59,554 nucleotides of DNA from PALSA-1180 sp964624625 (GTDB lineage Bacteria; Oederibacteriota; Muellerivitia; Muellerivitales; Muellerivitaceae). The notes below the pieces were generated by a model. That model was not told the DNA's origin. It saw only the letters and a list, made by a program, of their open reading frames with translations, and did no database searches. A program made the translations under genes and the position numbers. Positions 33,324 to 41,181 of the stretch are shown one piece after another. Within the stretch, counting starts at the first letter, position 1. Each line of letters starts with the position of its first letter. The stretch covers positions 1 to 59,554 of the forward strand of contig CAZUXW010000010.1 of NCBI GenBank assembly GCA_964624625.1, written 5' to 3'.

Positions 33324-34265
33324 ATGGACATCATTAACCCGCACTGGCACATCGAATTTTACGCCCCCGACGAAGCCCATATGAGGGGAATTTCCAAAAT
33401 TTACGCCTCCGAACAAACAAAATATCAAAAAGTCGAAGTCATTCAATCCAGCCACTATGGAAAATGCCTGATCTTGGACGGCCACATGCAGTCCGCCCAG
33501 GGGGACGAGTTTATTTACCATGAGAATTTGGTTCATCCCGCCATGGTGACCTGTCCCAACCCCAAAAAAGTGGTCATTATTGGCGGCGGTGAGGGAGCCA
33601 CCCTTTATGAAGTGCTCCGCCATAAAACGGTGGAAAAGGCCTGGATGATTGATATCGACCAAAGGGTGGTTGAATTATGCGATAAATACATGCCCGAATG
33701 GCACAGGGGGGCCTTTAAGGACAAGCGGACGACCCTGCTGTTCCAGGATGGCCGCAAGTTTCTGGAGAAGAGCAAGGAAAAGTTTGATGTGATCATCATT
33801 GATATTCCCGAACCAGTTGAGGAAGGACCGGCTTATCTTTTATACACCGAGGAATTTTACCGGATGGTTTCCTCCAAACTTTCTGAAAACGGCATGGTGG
33901 CCCTGCAATCGGGTTGTTCGGCGGAAAAGGAATTGCGCTGCTTGGCGGCGGTCCACAATACCTTGAAGAAGGTTTTCCCCATGGTTTATTCCTGGCCGGC
34001 CAATGTTCCTTCCTTTGACATCCCCTGGAGCTTCACCATGGCCTCCAAGACGATCGATCCCAAGGCCTTGAAACGGGACAAGGTGGACAAGGTTTTAAAA
34101 GAGAGGAAAGTCGGTAAATTGAAATATTACGACGGGGAAACCCATGAGGGAATCTTTTTTATCCCCAAATATATCCGGGACGGCTTCGCCAACGTCAAGG
34201 AAATCATCCGGGACAATAAGCCTTTGACTTACCGCTTCATGGGCGAGGAGAAAAACTCAAAATAA
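33324..34265 (+). CDS. speE: Aminopropyltransferase (spermidine synthase family)
   Basis: A 313-residue enzyme moving an aminopropyl group from decarboxylated S-adenosylmethionine to a polyamine. The N-terminal beta domain (HIEFYAPDEAHMRG) is followed by the Rossmann domain with GGGEGATLYEVLRH (about 87-100), the acidic residue after strand 2 in MIDIDQRV, and the DIPEPVEEGPAYLLYTEEFY loop. The length and loop resemble agmatine/triamine aminopropyltransferases such as that of Thermus rather than E. coli SpeE. ATG 33324 is preferred; an in-frame TTG at 33246 would place the start only about 17 bases into the transcript without a ribosome site. speA follows with zero spacing. The donor-making SpeD is not in the window. 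Confidence 0.9.
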   Translation: MDIINPHWHIEFYAPDEAHMRGISKIYASEQTKYQKVEVIQSSHYGKCLILDGHMQSAQGDEFIYHENLVHPAMVTCPNPKKVVIIGGGEGATLYEVLRHKTVEKAWMIDIDQRVVELCDKYMPEWHRGAFKDKRTTLLFQDGRKFLEKSKEKFDVIIIDIPEPVEEGPAYLLYTEEFYRMVSSKLSENGMVALQSGCSAEKELRCLAAVHNTLKKVFPMVYSWPANVPSFDIPWSFTMASKTIDPKALKRDKVDKVLKERKVGKLKYYDGETHEGIFFIPKYIRDGFANVKEIIRDNKPLTYRFMGEEKNSK

Positions 34266-35786
34266 ATGTCCCTCTACGACGGCCAAGATAAAACCCCCCT
34301 ATTCGACGCCATTGTCCGCTACGCCAACGAAAACAAGATATCCTTCCACACGCCGGGCCATAAGCACGGCAAGGGCGTCCCTAAAATATTCCGCCAATAT
34401 GTCGGGGACAAAGTTTTTCGCCTCGACCTTTCGGTCATGAGCGAGATTGATTCTCTCCACGAACCCAGCACCGTCATCAAGGAAGCCCAAGTCCTGGCCG
34501 CGAAGGCCTATGCCGCCGATTATTCCTTCTTTCTGGTCAACGGCACCACCGGCGGAAACCAGGCCATGATTCTTTCCGTTTGCGACCCTGGCGACAAGAT
34601 CATCATTCCCCGCAACGCCCACAAGTCCGTGATCTCGGCCGTGATTTTGGCCGGAGCCGAGCCGGTCTACATCATGCCGAAGATCGACGAGACCTCGGAC
34701 TTGATCCTTAACCTCACGGTGGAACAAGTGGAGGAAGCCCTCCGGCAAAATCCGGACGCCAAGGCGGTCCTCGTCACCAACCCGACCTACTTCGGGCTTT
34801 CCGCCGATTTGGAAGCCATCGCCGAAGTCGTGCATCAGTTTGACAAGATACTCCTGGTGGATGAGGCCCACGGAGGGCACCTGCACTTTCACCCAGCTTT
34901 CCCTAAATCCGCCATCGATTCAGGGGCCGACATGTGCGTCCAGTCCACCCACAAGCATTTAGCGGCCTTGAGCCAGGGCTCCATGCTTCACGTCAAGGGC
35001 GTCCGGGTGGATATCCTGAGGCTGAAGACGACCCTCCAGATGCTTCAAACGACCAGTCCTTCCTACATCATCCTGGGGTCGCTTGATCTTTCCCGGTATC
35101 AGATGGTCCACGAGGGCGAGAAACTGATGGAAGAAGTCATCCGGTTGAGCGAGGACACAAGGCACGAGATCAACCAGATCCCGGGGCTTTCCTGCTTGAC
35201 CCGGGAGCAGGTGCGGAAAATTCCCGGCCTGGACTTGGACGTGACGAAATTGACGGTATCCACCAAGGGACTGCCTTGCACGGGCTATGACATGGCGAAA
35301 ATACTCAATTCCGAGTATGGCATCCAAACGGAAATGTCGGACCACCAAAACATCCTTCTGTTTATCTCCCTGGGGAATACCCCGAAAGACATGAAAAAAT
35401 TCACCTCGGCGATGAAAAAAATCGTGGTGGATTACCGGGACATGTTCATGAACCAGAAAAAGCGTAAAAGGGTTGTTTTCCCCGCCCTGATGCCCCATAA
35501 GGAAGTAAATCCCAGGGAAGCCCTGACAAAATTGACCCGGAAGATCCCTTTCAAGCGTTCGGTGGGGAAGATCTGCGCTGAAATCATCTGCCCCTATCCT
35601 CCCGGGATCCCGGTGCTTTGTCCCGGGGAAGTGATCACCCAGGAAATTTATTCCTACCTCATGAATGTCTTGGATTCGGGGGCCCGCATCAACGGCCAAT
35701 CGGACGGACATTTACAAACCATCAAGGTCCTGGAAGACTCGCCCTCCCAAGCCGCCGGCCAAAAGAAGCTGTTCGCCATAGGATAA
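34266..35786 (+). CDS. speA: PLP-dependent arginine/lysine/ornithine decarboxylase
   Basis: A 506-residue fold-type I decarboxylase (Orn/Lys/Arg family without the N-terminal wing), like B. subtilis SpeA. Segments include ISFHTPGHKHGKG, VNGTTGGNQAMIL, the PLP-ring Asp-His in VDEAHGGHLHFH, and the Schiff-base Lys in QSTHKHLAAL (about residue 223). The C-terminal domain includes EIICPYPPGIPVLCPGE. With speE immediately upstream (its TAA is directly followed by this ATG), it most likely makes agmatine from arginine, giving an agmatine-first route to spermidine; lysine or ornithine cannot be excluded by sequence alone. A hairpin terminator follows. Confidence 0.9.
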   Translation: MSLYDGQDKTPLFDAIVRYANENKISFHTPGHKHGKGVPKIFRQYVGDKVFRLDLSVMSEIDSLHEPSTVIKEAQVLAAKAYAADYSFFLVNGTTGGNQAMILSVCDPGDKIIIPRNAHKSVISAVILAGAEPVYIMPKIDETSDLILNLTVEQVEEALRQNPDAKAVLVTNPTYFGLSADLEAIAEVVHQFDKILLVDEAHGGHLHFHPAFPKSAIDSGADMCVQSTHKHLAALSQGSMLHVKGVRVDILRLKTTLQMLQTTSPSYIILGSLDLSRYQMVHEGEKLMEEVIRLSEDTRHEINQIPGLSCLTREQVRKIPGLDLDVTKLTVSTKGLPCTGYDMAKILNSEYGIQTEMSDHQNILLFISLGNTPKDMKKFTSAMKKIVVDYRDMFMNQKKRKRVVFPALMPHKEVNPREALTKLTRKIPFKRSVGKICAEIICPYPPGIPVLCPGEVITQEIYSYLMNVLDSGARINGQSDGHLQTIKVLEDSPSQAAGQKKLFAIG

Positions 35787-35790
35787 AAGC

Positions 35791-35886
35791 CGCCCTCCGG
35801 AATGCAAACACAACCTTGCTCCAACGATGGCACGGCCTATCCCCGTGCTTGATGGAGAAATTTTGGGTTTGCGGAGGGCGTTTTTT
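35791..35886 (+). terminator. Branched hairpin terminator after speA
   Basis: CGCCCTCCG (35791-35799) pairs with CGGAGGGCG (35872-35880), followed by TTTTTT. The enclosed 70 bases contain a second helix (GCACGG with CCGTGC, flanked by CTCCA/TGGAG). It lies between convergent genes. Confidence 0.75.
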
Positions 35887-36208
35887 AGGGGTTCTTAGCG
35901 TAGGTCAGCAGGTATTTCATGATGTTGTCCCTCGTCCCATCGTCAATCTTGGCCTTCAATTGCATCTTGGCCATGGTTCTTTCCCATTGAAGGCGGTCCA
36001 GCTGCGACGGGGCATGGAGGGCGTGGCAGCCGGCGCAATTCCTCATGTAAAGGGACCGGCCTTGCCGCAAATCCGGCAATTGGAGGCCGGGGTAGGTGGG
36101 ATTGGATCGGACCAAATCCTCCACCCTGGGCTCGGGCAATAGGCCGGCGCAGGCCCAGGGCAAAGCCAAAAGAACCAGCGGTAAAATAAACCTGGCTAAT
36201 TTCTGCAT
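35885..36208 (-). CDS. Small c-type cytochrome
   Basis: A 107-residue exported protein with one heme c site, CAGCH (about residues 58-62), after a signal peptide (FILPLVLLALPWACAG). The Cys near the cleavage site could be lipidated, but the preceding residues are not a good lipobox. A Met-rich stretch (TMAKMQLKAKI) in the C-terminal half can supply the axial Met ligand. AAAGGA precedes ATG. It lies 112 bases downstream of a beta-barrel gene on the same strand, whose promoter carries a Fur box, so it may belong to an iron-regulated unit. Its electron partner is unknown. Confidence 0.85.
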   Translation of the reverse strand: MQKLARFILPLVLLALPWACAGLLPEPRVEDLVRSNPTYPGLQLPDLRQGRSLYMRNCAGCHALHAPSQLDRLQWERTMAKMQLKAKIDDGTRDNIMKYLLTYAKNP

Positions 36209-36320
36209 GGTTGTCCTTTTAAGACCGCGGTTAAATCCCGTTCAAAAATACCCATATTCATTCTAAAGAACAACTATTAATCGAAAATGCCACCCGGGAG
36301 GGAGGGGCTAATCGCAGGAT

Positions 36321-37097
36321 TTAAAGTTCCCAGGAGTTGGCCAAACGAACCTGCCACCTTTGGCTGTTGACCAGGTCCAGGGTTCCGCCCATCAGGTTTG
36401 CGACCTGGGGGAGGATGGTCAAGGTCGTCCACCAGTTGTTGCCGGTGTAGGACAGGACCGGGCCCAATGAGACGATGGATTCAACGGCGGTTTGGGGAGT
36501 CCCGGCGTATTCGTTGTCGTTTTGGGCCTCGAGTCCCAGGAAGAAACGGTCCGGGACCAGGAAAATCCCGAATCCCGCCGAGGGGATGAAACTCAAGGAG
36601 GTGCTGTTGTCGATCCAGTTAAAATGCGGTTCGAGGGTAACGTTGGCGGTCCAAAGAAAGGGCCCGGACACCTTATCCAGGATGACCTTGGTTTCCACAT
36701 CCAGTTCGTCCGGCTCGAATTCGGTTTCCAGGTACAGCCCCAGGCCGACCGGGTCCGCCAAATTGTCCATGAGCTTGACCTTCCATTCGGTCGCGACCCC
36801 GTCGAACAGGAGGGAGTTGGTGATCGAGCCGGTTCCATCGTCGGCCATTTCCTGGTCAAAATTCAGGTATAGGGAGGTTTGGATCCCGTCCCCCAAGCCC
36901 ATCTCGAATTCCAGGTTTTCCCTGAGGCCGGAGAAAAAAGTGTTCCGCCCAAAACGGTAGGTTGTGTAACTCTCGATTTCCCGGTTCCCGTCGTTCAGGA
37001 CGGGGGATTCGTAATTGAACGAAAAGTGCCTGTCGCTGGCCTTCGCGGCCGGCGCGAGCAGGGCGGCCAACAGAAAAGCTACGGCGGTTTTTTTCAT
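36321..37097 (-). CDS. Outer-membrane beta-barrel protein
   Basis: 258 residues. The start is the ATG at 37097 (MKKTAVAFLLAALLAPAAKA, a clear signal peptide) with AAAGGAG six bases upstream. The mature part has alternating amphipathic strands (FEMGLGDGIQTSLYLNF, WTANVTLEPHFNWI) and ends in an aromatic-rich segment with final residues WEL, compatible with an outer-membrane barrel of 10-14 strands. It is not a TonB-dependent receptor: no plug or TonB box is seen and it is too short. Its promoter overlaps a near-consensus Fur box, so iron limitation should induce it. It is followed by the cytochrome gene. Confidence 0.8.
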   Translation of the reverse strand: MKKTAVAFLLAALLAPAAKASDRHFSFNYESPVLNDGNREIESYTTYRFGRNTFFSGLRENLEFEMGLGDGIQTSLYLNFDQEMADDGTGSITNSLLFDGVATEWKVKLMDNLADPVGLGLYLETEFEPDELDVETKVILDKVSGPFLWTANVTLEPHFNWIDNSTSLSFIPSAGFGIFLVPDRFFLGLEAQNDNEYAGTPQTAVESIVSLGPVLSYTGNNWWTTLTILPQVANLMGGTLDLVNSQRWQVRLANSWEL

Positions 37098-37135
37098 GAA
37101 AGGCTCCTTTGGGTTGTTGAGACTTGATCTCAATT

Positions 37136-37154
37136 GATAATGATTATCAATATC
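37136..37154 (-). promoter_or_regulatory. Fur box overlapping the barrel-protein promoter
   Basis: GATAATGATTATCAATATC matches the 19-base Fur consensus at 17 positions. It overlaps the -10 (TATTGA, 37147-37152) of a promoter whose -35 is TTGACG (37170-37175) with a 17-base spacer, reading on the minus strand toward 37097. Repression by iron-loaded Fur is the natural reading. Confidence 0.8.
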
Positions 37155-37175
37155 AGATTCGGGGAGAGCCGTCAA
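37147..37175 (-). promoter_or_regulatory. Sigma-70 promoter of beta-barrel/cytochrome unit
   Basis: Minus strand TTGACG, 17 bases, TATTGA; the -10 lies inside the Fur box. Confidence 0.55.
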
Positions 37176-37208
37176 GGGTATTCAAGGGAAAAAACGGCAA
37201 GCGGGAAT

Positions 37209-38315
37209 TTAGGCCAGGGCCTTTTGGATTTCCTGGTAGCTGCGGACGCAATTACGGCCGTGGGCCTTGGCCTCATACATGGCCTTGTCAGCCCGGTCGA
37301 TCAAGGTGATGCCGCCGATTCCCGCGCCCTCGGTGGATTCGTAGGTGTCCACCCCGATGCTGACGGAAACCTGCAAGGTCCGCCCCCGGACCATGATCTG
37401 GTAGCCGCCCAAGGTTTCCTGGATTCGGCGGGCTAAAATCATGGCGCCTTCGGTGGCGGTGGCGGGAAGAATCGCGACAAATTCATCCCCCGCGTAACGG
37501 GCCACGAGGTCGGTGGTCCGGAAGAGGGTTTGAAGCTTTTGGGCGATTTGCTTCAGGAATTGGTCTCCCACCGAATGGCCGAAACTGTCGTTGATCTCCT
37601 TGAAATGGTCCAGGTCGATAAAAATCAAGGACAGGGACTGGCGGTATCTTTTCGCGCGGTTCAATTCGTAATCCAATATCTGGTGGAAATAACGGCGGTT
37701 GTACAGCCCGGTGAGGGTGTCCTTGAGGGCCATTTCCTCGACCTTGGCGAAAAGTTTCGCGTTCTCGATCGTCAAGGCCGCTTGGCGGGAGAAGATGATC
37801 AAAATTTCCTGATGCAGCAGGGCCTCGGTTTTTTCGTAAACCATTAGCCCCACTAAGTTGTCCCGGATTTCCAAGGCCAGCATTTCGGCCCCCTTGAAAT
37901 CCAATTCCTTTTCAAAAAGGCTGGTGAGACGTTCCAAGGCCTGGTTGGAGGGGTTTTGAGGGACCGGGGATTGGCAGGTTTTAAGAAGGTCCGTTTCCTC
38001 CTCCAGGGTCAAAAGGACGTTCATCTCGCCGATCTTTTTGTCGCTGACACCGATGCCGACACAGCTGTTCAAGCTGAAGGAGGCTTCGTCCTTGATGAAA
38101 AGGACGGCCTTGGAAATGCCGGTCCCGCTTTTCAAACCGCGCAGGATCGACTTGAGGAGGGCGGATAGGGGTTTTGAAAATTGCAGCTCCGCGCTCGCGT
38201 GATACAATGACATCAAGCCTTGGTTGAGGGTCGCCATTTGGGTGTTCAACACATCGTTGGGGATTTTGGGCGAGGGATCAGGCTTGGAAATGGATCGGAG
38301 TTTTTTGGAGGTCAA
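37209..38315 (-). CDS. Diguanylate cyclase (GAF-GGDEF)
   Basis: A 368-residue cytoplasmic protein predicted to make c-di-GMP. Residues about 35-195 form a GAF-like sensor. The catalytic domain (about 200-365) has LTGLYNRRYF, the active-site loop AGDEF in ARYAGDEFVA (Ala for the first Gly, a tolerated variant), and the inhibitory I-site RTTD exactly five residues before it. IDRADKAMYEAKAHGRN is the usual C-terminal signature. No transmembrane helix is present. The start is TTG at 38315 with GGGAAAG upstream. It is divergent from galE, with a 352-base gap between. Confidence 0.92.
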   Translation of the reverse strand: MTSKKLRSISKPDPSPKIPNDVLNTQMATLNQGLMSLYHASAELQFSKPLSALLKSILRGLKSGTGISKAVLFIKDEASFSLNSCVGIGVSDKKIGEMNVLLTLEEETDLLKTCQSPVPQNPSNQALERLTSLFEKELDFKGAEMLALEIRDNLVGLMVYEKTEALLHQEILIIFSRQAALTIENAKLFAKVEEMALKDTLTGLYNRRYFHQILDYELNRAKRYRQSLSLIFIDLDHFKEINDSFGHSVGDQFLKQIAQKLQTLFRTTDLVARYAGDEFVAILPATATEGAMILARRIQETLGGYQIMVRGRTLQVSVSIGVDTYESTEGAGIGGITLIDRADKAMYEAKAHGRNCVRSYQEIQKALA

Positions 38316-38350
38316 TTGTCTTTCCCGTTATTTCAAAACAGGATTTAGTG

Positions 38351-38378
38351 TTGTCAAGGTGTTGTCGGTGGGTATTAT
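38351..38378 (+). promoter_or_regulatory. Candidate promoter of the galE leader
   Basis: TTGTCA (38351-38356), 16 bases, TATTAT (38373-38378). A transcript starting near 38385 would have a leader of about 280 bases before galE, containing the structured region at 38521-38647. Between 38385 and 38520 I see no other signal. Confidence 0.45.
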
Positions 38379-38520
38379 GGGTCAAGGACATAGGCCCGTA
38401 TAGTCAAAAAACAAGCGTTTTGAGGAAAATGTTTACCTGGAAAAGCGCTTTAGTGTCACGAGGCTTTCCGGAAAAAATGCCCGATAAAAATTCAGACCGG
38501 TTCTATGAGGGGATTTAAGC

Positions 38521-38647
38521 CGATTCCACCGGGACAAGAAAAAGGCATTCAGGCATTTCGACGCCGCGTCAAGGGGAGGGGCAGCCCCGGCGGATAAAAG
38601 AATTGGTGCAGGTGGAATCCCGCTGAGGGGAAGGTCCCCTGTCAGCC
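38521..38647 (+). ncRNA. Structured leader RNA upstream of galE
   Basis: A nine-base helix GATTCCACC/GGTGGAATC joins 38522-38530 with 38611-38619. Inside it, CGCCG (38562-38566) pairs with CGGCG (38588-38592) around GGGGC/GCCCC (38578-38582, 38584-38588, sharing the edge base). Just after it, GCTGAGGGGA (38622-38631) pairs with TCCCC and TCAGC (38635-38646). The pieces GGTGGAATCC, GGGGAAGG and AGCCACGACC recall, in order, parts of the cobalamin riboswitch, but the central conserved box is missing. The last hairpin ends about 20 bases before the TTG start of galE. Candidate riboswitch or attenuator. Confidence 0.4.
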
Positions 38648-38667
38648 ACGACCGAAAGGAAAATCAT

Positions 38668-39666
38668 TTGAAAAAGAAAACCATCCTTATTACCGGCGGC
38701 GCAGGCTATATCGGAAGTCACGCGGTCAGGGAAGCGGTCCGATTTGGATTCGAGCCGGTTTCTTACGATAACCTGTCCATGGGCCATTCCTGGGCGGTGA
38801 AAACCGGGCATTTGGTCAAGGGGGAATTGTCCGACCGGTCCAAACTTCTCAAGACTTTCAAGAAATTCAAGCCGGCCGCCGTGATGCATTTTGCCTCCCA
38901 TACCTATGTGGGCGAATCGGTGACCGATCCCCAAAAATACTACCGGGATAATTTAACCAACGCCATGAACCTCTTTTCCGTCATGCTGGAACGAAAGGTA
39001 ATGTATTTCATTCTCTCCTCCACCTGCGCTACTTATGGGGATCCGGTCCAGGTGCCCATGCCCGAAACCCATCCCCAGAATCCAGTGAACCCTTACGGCG
39101 ACTCCAAGTTGATGCTGGAAAAAATCCTGAATTGGTACGATAGGGCCTATGGTTTGAAATCCACTTTTTTGAGGTACTTCAACGCCGCCGGTGCCGACGC
39201 CTCAGGCGGGATCGGGGAGGTCCATAGCCCGGAAACCCACTTGATCCCTCTGGTCCTGGACGCCGCGATGGGGCGCAGGAAAAACATCACCGTTTTCGGG
39301 GAGGATTATCCCACTCCTGACGGAACCTGTGTACGCGACTATATCCATGTCACGGACCTGGCCTCGGCCCATTTCCTGGCGCTTCAAAAAATGATGGAGA
39401 CGGGAAAAAGCAATTTCTTCAATTTGGGCACAGGCAGGGGTTATTCGGTAAAGGAGATGATCGCCGCCGCCGAAAAGGTGACAGGTCAAAAAATTCCAGT
39501 GGCGGCGGGGACCCGCCGGGAAGGCGATCCGCCGGAGTTGGTGGCACAGGCCGACAAGGCCAACCGGGTGTTGGGGTGGAAACCGGAACATTCCAGTTTG
39601 GAGAATATCCTGGAAACCTCCTGGAAATGGCATCAGGCCTATTTCGGCAAAAAGAGGAAAAAATAA
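38668..39666 (+). CDS. galE: UDP-glucose 4-epimerase
   Basis: A 332-residue extended short-chain dehydrogenase interconverting UDP-glucose and UDP-galactose with bound NAD. The Rossmann motif is TGGAGYIGSH (about 9-18). The catalytic Ser-Tyr-Lys appear as SSTCATYG and NPYGDSKLMLE (YxxxK). Substrate loops include RYFNAAGADASG and DYPTPDGTCVRDYIHVTDLA, diagnostic of GalE. The length is standard. TTG start with AAAGGA seven bases upstream. It supplies sugar nucleotides for the cell-surface glycans implied by the ligase and GT-C genes nearby. A long structured leader precedes it. Confidence 0.95.
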   Translation: MKKKTILITGGAGYIGSHAVREAVRFGFEPVSYDNLSMGHSWAVKTGHLVKGELSDRSKLLKTFKKFKPAAVMHFASHTYVGESVTDPQKYYRDNLTNAMNLFSVMLERKVMYFILSSTCATYGDPVQVPMPETHPQNPVNPYGDSKLMLEKILNWYDRAYGLKSTFLRYFNAAGADASGGIGEVHSPETHLIPLVLDAAMGRRKNITVFGEDYPTPDGTCVRDYIHVTDLASAHFLALQKMMETGKSNFFNLGTGRGYSVKEMIAAAEKVTGQKIPVAAGTRREGDPPELVAQADKANRVLGWKPEHSSLENILETSWKWHQAYFGKKRKK

Positions 39667-39670
39667 ACCC

Positions 39671-39780
39671 AAATTAGCCACGAAGCCGCTGAGCCGCGAA
39701 GAAAACAAGAAGCCTATATTATTTTAAAATGATCAACTTTGTCTTGGCGTTTCTTCGGGTCGCCGTGGCTTCGTGTCGGA
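39671..39780. repeat. Intergenic palindrome, CACGAAG family (second copy)
   Basis: The left arm (39671-39709) has AGCCACGAAGCCGCTGAG and the right arm (39742-39780) GCCGTGGCTTCGTGTCGG, complementary and related to 21630-21733. It lies between convergent galE and orn. Confidence 0.7.
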
Positions 39781-39795
39781 TGTTTTTGTTCGATC

Positions 39796-40341
39796 TTATT
39801 TAAAAACTTTTTCCCGGTAGAACTTCAGCTCCTCGATGGTCTCCAAAATATCGTCCAGAGCCTTGTGCTTTTGTTTCTTGTTCGGCGCCTGGAAACCGGG
39901 ACCGTACCACCGCTTCACCAATTCCTTGATGGTCGAGACATCCACCAAGCGGTAATGCAGATATTCCTCCAGTTTGGGCATATATTCCAAAAGGAAGCGC
40001 CGGTCCTGGTAAATGGTGTTCCCGCAGAGGGGACTGCTCTTGGGTTTGCAGTGGGCTGCGATGAAATCCAGGGTTTGTTTCTCCGCCTCGGCCAAGGTGG
40101 TCTTGGAGTCCTTCACGGCCTGGGTCAAGCCCGAATCCCCATGATGTTTCTTGTTCCAATCGTCCATGCCCTCCAGCACCGAATCGGGCTGGTGCACCAC
40201 CAAAACGGGCCCCTGTTCCACCAGGTTGAGGTCCTTGTCGGTGATGAGGGAAGCGATCTCCAGTACCACGCAGGTCTTGGGGTCCAGGCCCGACATTTCC
40301 ATATCCATCCAAACCAAGTTCGTATCCGATTGAGGGGGCAT
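39796..40341 (-). CDS. orn: Oligoribonuclease
   Basis: A 181-residue DEDDh 3'-5' exonuclease that finishes RNA decay by degrading 2-5 nucleotide RNAs, including the pGpG made from c-di-GMP. Active-site motifs: DMEMSGLDP (Exo I), the Asp of NTIYQDRRFL (Exo II), and HKALDDI (Exo III with His and Asp). The start is ATG 40341, with AAAGGA five bases upstream; a GTG eight codons earlier is less likely. Its presence near the diguanylate cyclase gene fits c-di-GMP turnover but is probably coincidental. Confidence 0.95.
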   Translation of the reverse strand: MPPQSDTNLVWMDMEMSGLDPKTCVVLEIASLITDKDLNLVEQGPVLVVHQPDSVLEGMDDWNKKHHGDSGLTQAVKDSKTTLAEAEKQTLDFIAAHCKPKSSPLCGNTIYQDRRFLLEYMPKLEEYLHYRLVDVSTIKELVKRWYGPGFQAPNKKQKHKALDDILETIEELKFYREKVFK

Positions 40342-40392
40342 GCCATTCCTTTGAGGGGGATTCACTGGTGGCCCATTTTAGGGGGGAAACCC

Positions 40393-40427
40393 AAAAAAAA
40401 AAGCCCCTTCCCGAAAGGAAAGGGGCC
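40393..40427 (-). terminator. Strong intrinsic terminator after the PEBP gene
   Basis: On the minus strand a stem of about nine pairs (GGCCCCTTTCC with GGGAAGGGGC, one bulge) is followed by ten T. Confidence 0.85.
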
Positions 40428-40446
40428 CTATTTCAACGCCGGCTTA

Positions 40447-41076
40447 TTATCTCGCTTTTGGAAACAAGGAATAGGTGCATTTGAGCGTGGCTTTATCCAG
40501 CACCAACCCGGTCCCCGTTAAGGCGGTCAAGACGTCCCTGCAAGTGAAGTTGCCCTCAACCGGGCACCGCTTCTCTTTCAGGGCATAGAGGGTGAAGACG
40601 TAGGTGTGTATTTTCTCGTCGTTCCAGGGCGGGGCCGGCCCGTCGTATCCCGAATAGGTCCCCTCCATGTTCGGGTTCCCCTTGTACCATTCGGTGAAAT
40701 CGTTGATGGCCTGCCTTGTTCCGCGGGCGCCGGCCGGGCCGGGCTTGCCTCTAACCGTGACTTCCTTGCTGAACTCGCCTGGCTGGATGAAGGTCTTGGT
40801 TTCCAGATCCACCGCCGCCCAATGGTAGAACTCGGTGCGGGGATAGTCATAGGGGACCATTTTTCCCACCTTGTTCACGAAATCACGGCTGGTCGGGGCG
40901 TCGATGTCGTGCAGGACGATGACGAGGGATTTGGTGCCTTCCGGCATTTCGCCCCAGGCGAAATTGGGGTTGCGGTTCTTGCCCAATTCCGCGTGGTGGC
41001 TGTTGTGGGGCTTGAGAAAGGCGTATTCCTCCCGCAGGCGGCTGCCCTCGCTGACGCTATCGCTCCAGATTTTCAT
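40447..41076 (-). CDS. YbhB/YbcL-type PEBP (Raf kinase inhibitor-like) protein
   Basis: A 209-residue bacterial phosphatidylethanolamine-binding-protein family member. Family marks include NPNFAWGEMPEGTKSLVIVLHD (ligand-site Asp/His region), FYHWAAVDL, the GYDGPAPPWND segment corresponding to GYxGPxPP, and HTYVFTLYAL. The bacterial proteins' function is poorly known; some inhibit proteases. The start is ATG 41076, with GGAGA five bases upstream. No signal peptide is seen, so it is cytoplasmic. It lies downstream of the long duplicated gene at 41182-43398, separated by about 105 bases with hairpins, and is followed by a strong terminator. Confidence 0.9.
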   Translation of the reverse strand: MKIWSDSVSEGSRLREEYAFLKPHNSHHAELGKNRNPNFAWGEMPEGTKSLVIVLHDIDAPTSRDFVNKVGKMVPYDYPRTEFYHWAAVDLETKTFIQPGEFSKEVTVRGKPGPAGARGTRQAINDFTEWYKGNPNMEGTYSGYDGPAPPWNDEKIHTYVFTLYALKEKRCPVEGNFTCRDVLTALTGTGLVLDKATLKCTYSLFPKAR

Positions 41077-41110
41077 TAGAATCTCCCTCTTTGGATTTTC
41101 GCACAAAAGA

Positions 41111-41169
41111 CCATCCGATCATGAAAGGATGGGTGCACCACCCCTTCCTGGAAGAAAGGGGTTTTTTTT
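41111..41169 (+). terminator. Hairpins with T-tract, no plus-strand gene upstream
   Basis: CCATCC/GGATGG (41111-41116, 41127-41132) is followed by CCCCTT/AAGGGG (41141-41146, 41156-41161) and eight T. The T-tract is on the plus strand, yet both flanking genes read on the minus strand. On the minus strand the first hairpin is followed by TCTTTT and could be a weak terminator for the 738-residue gene. Confidence 0.4.
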
Positions 41170-41181
41170 GAAAACGGAAGT

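Noticed and set aside
38521..38647. Cobalamin riboswitch
   Set aside because: Only fragments of the consensus are present and the central conserved box and B12-box spacing do not fit; kept as an unnamed structured leader.
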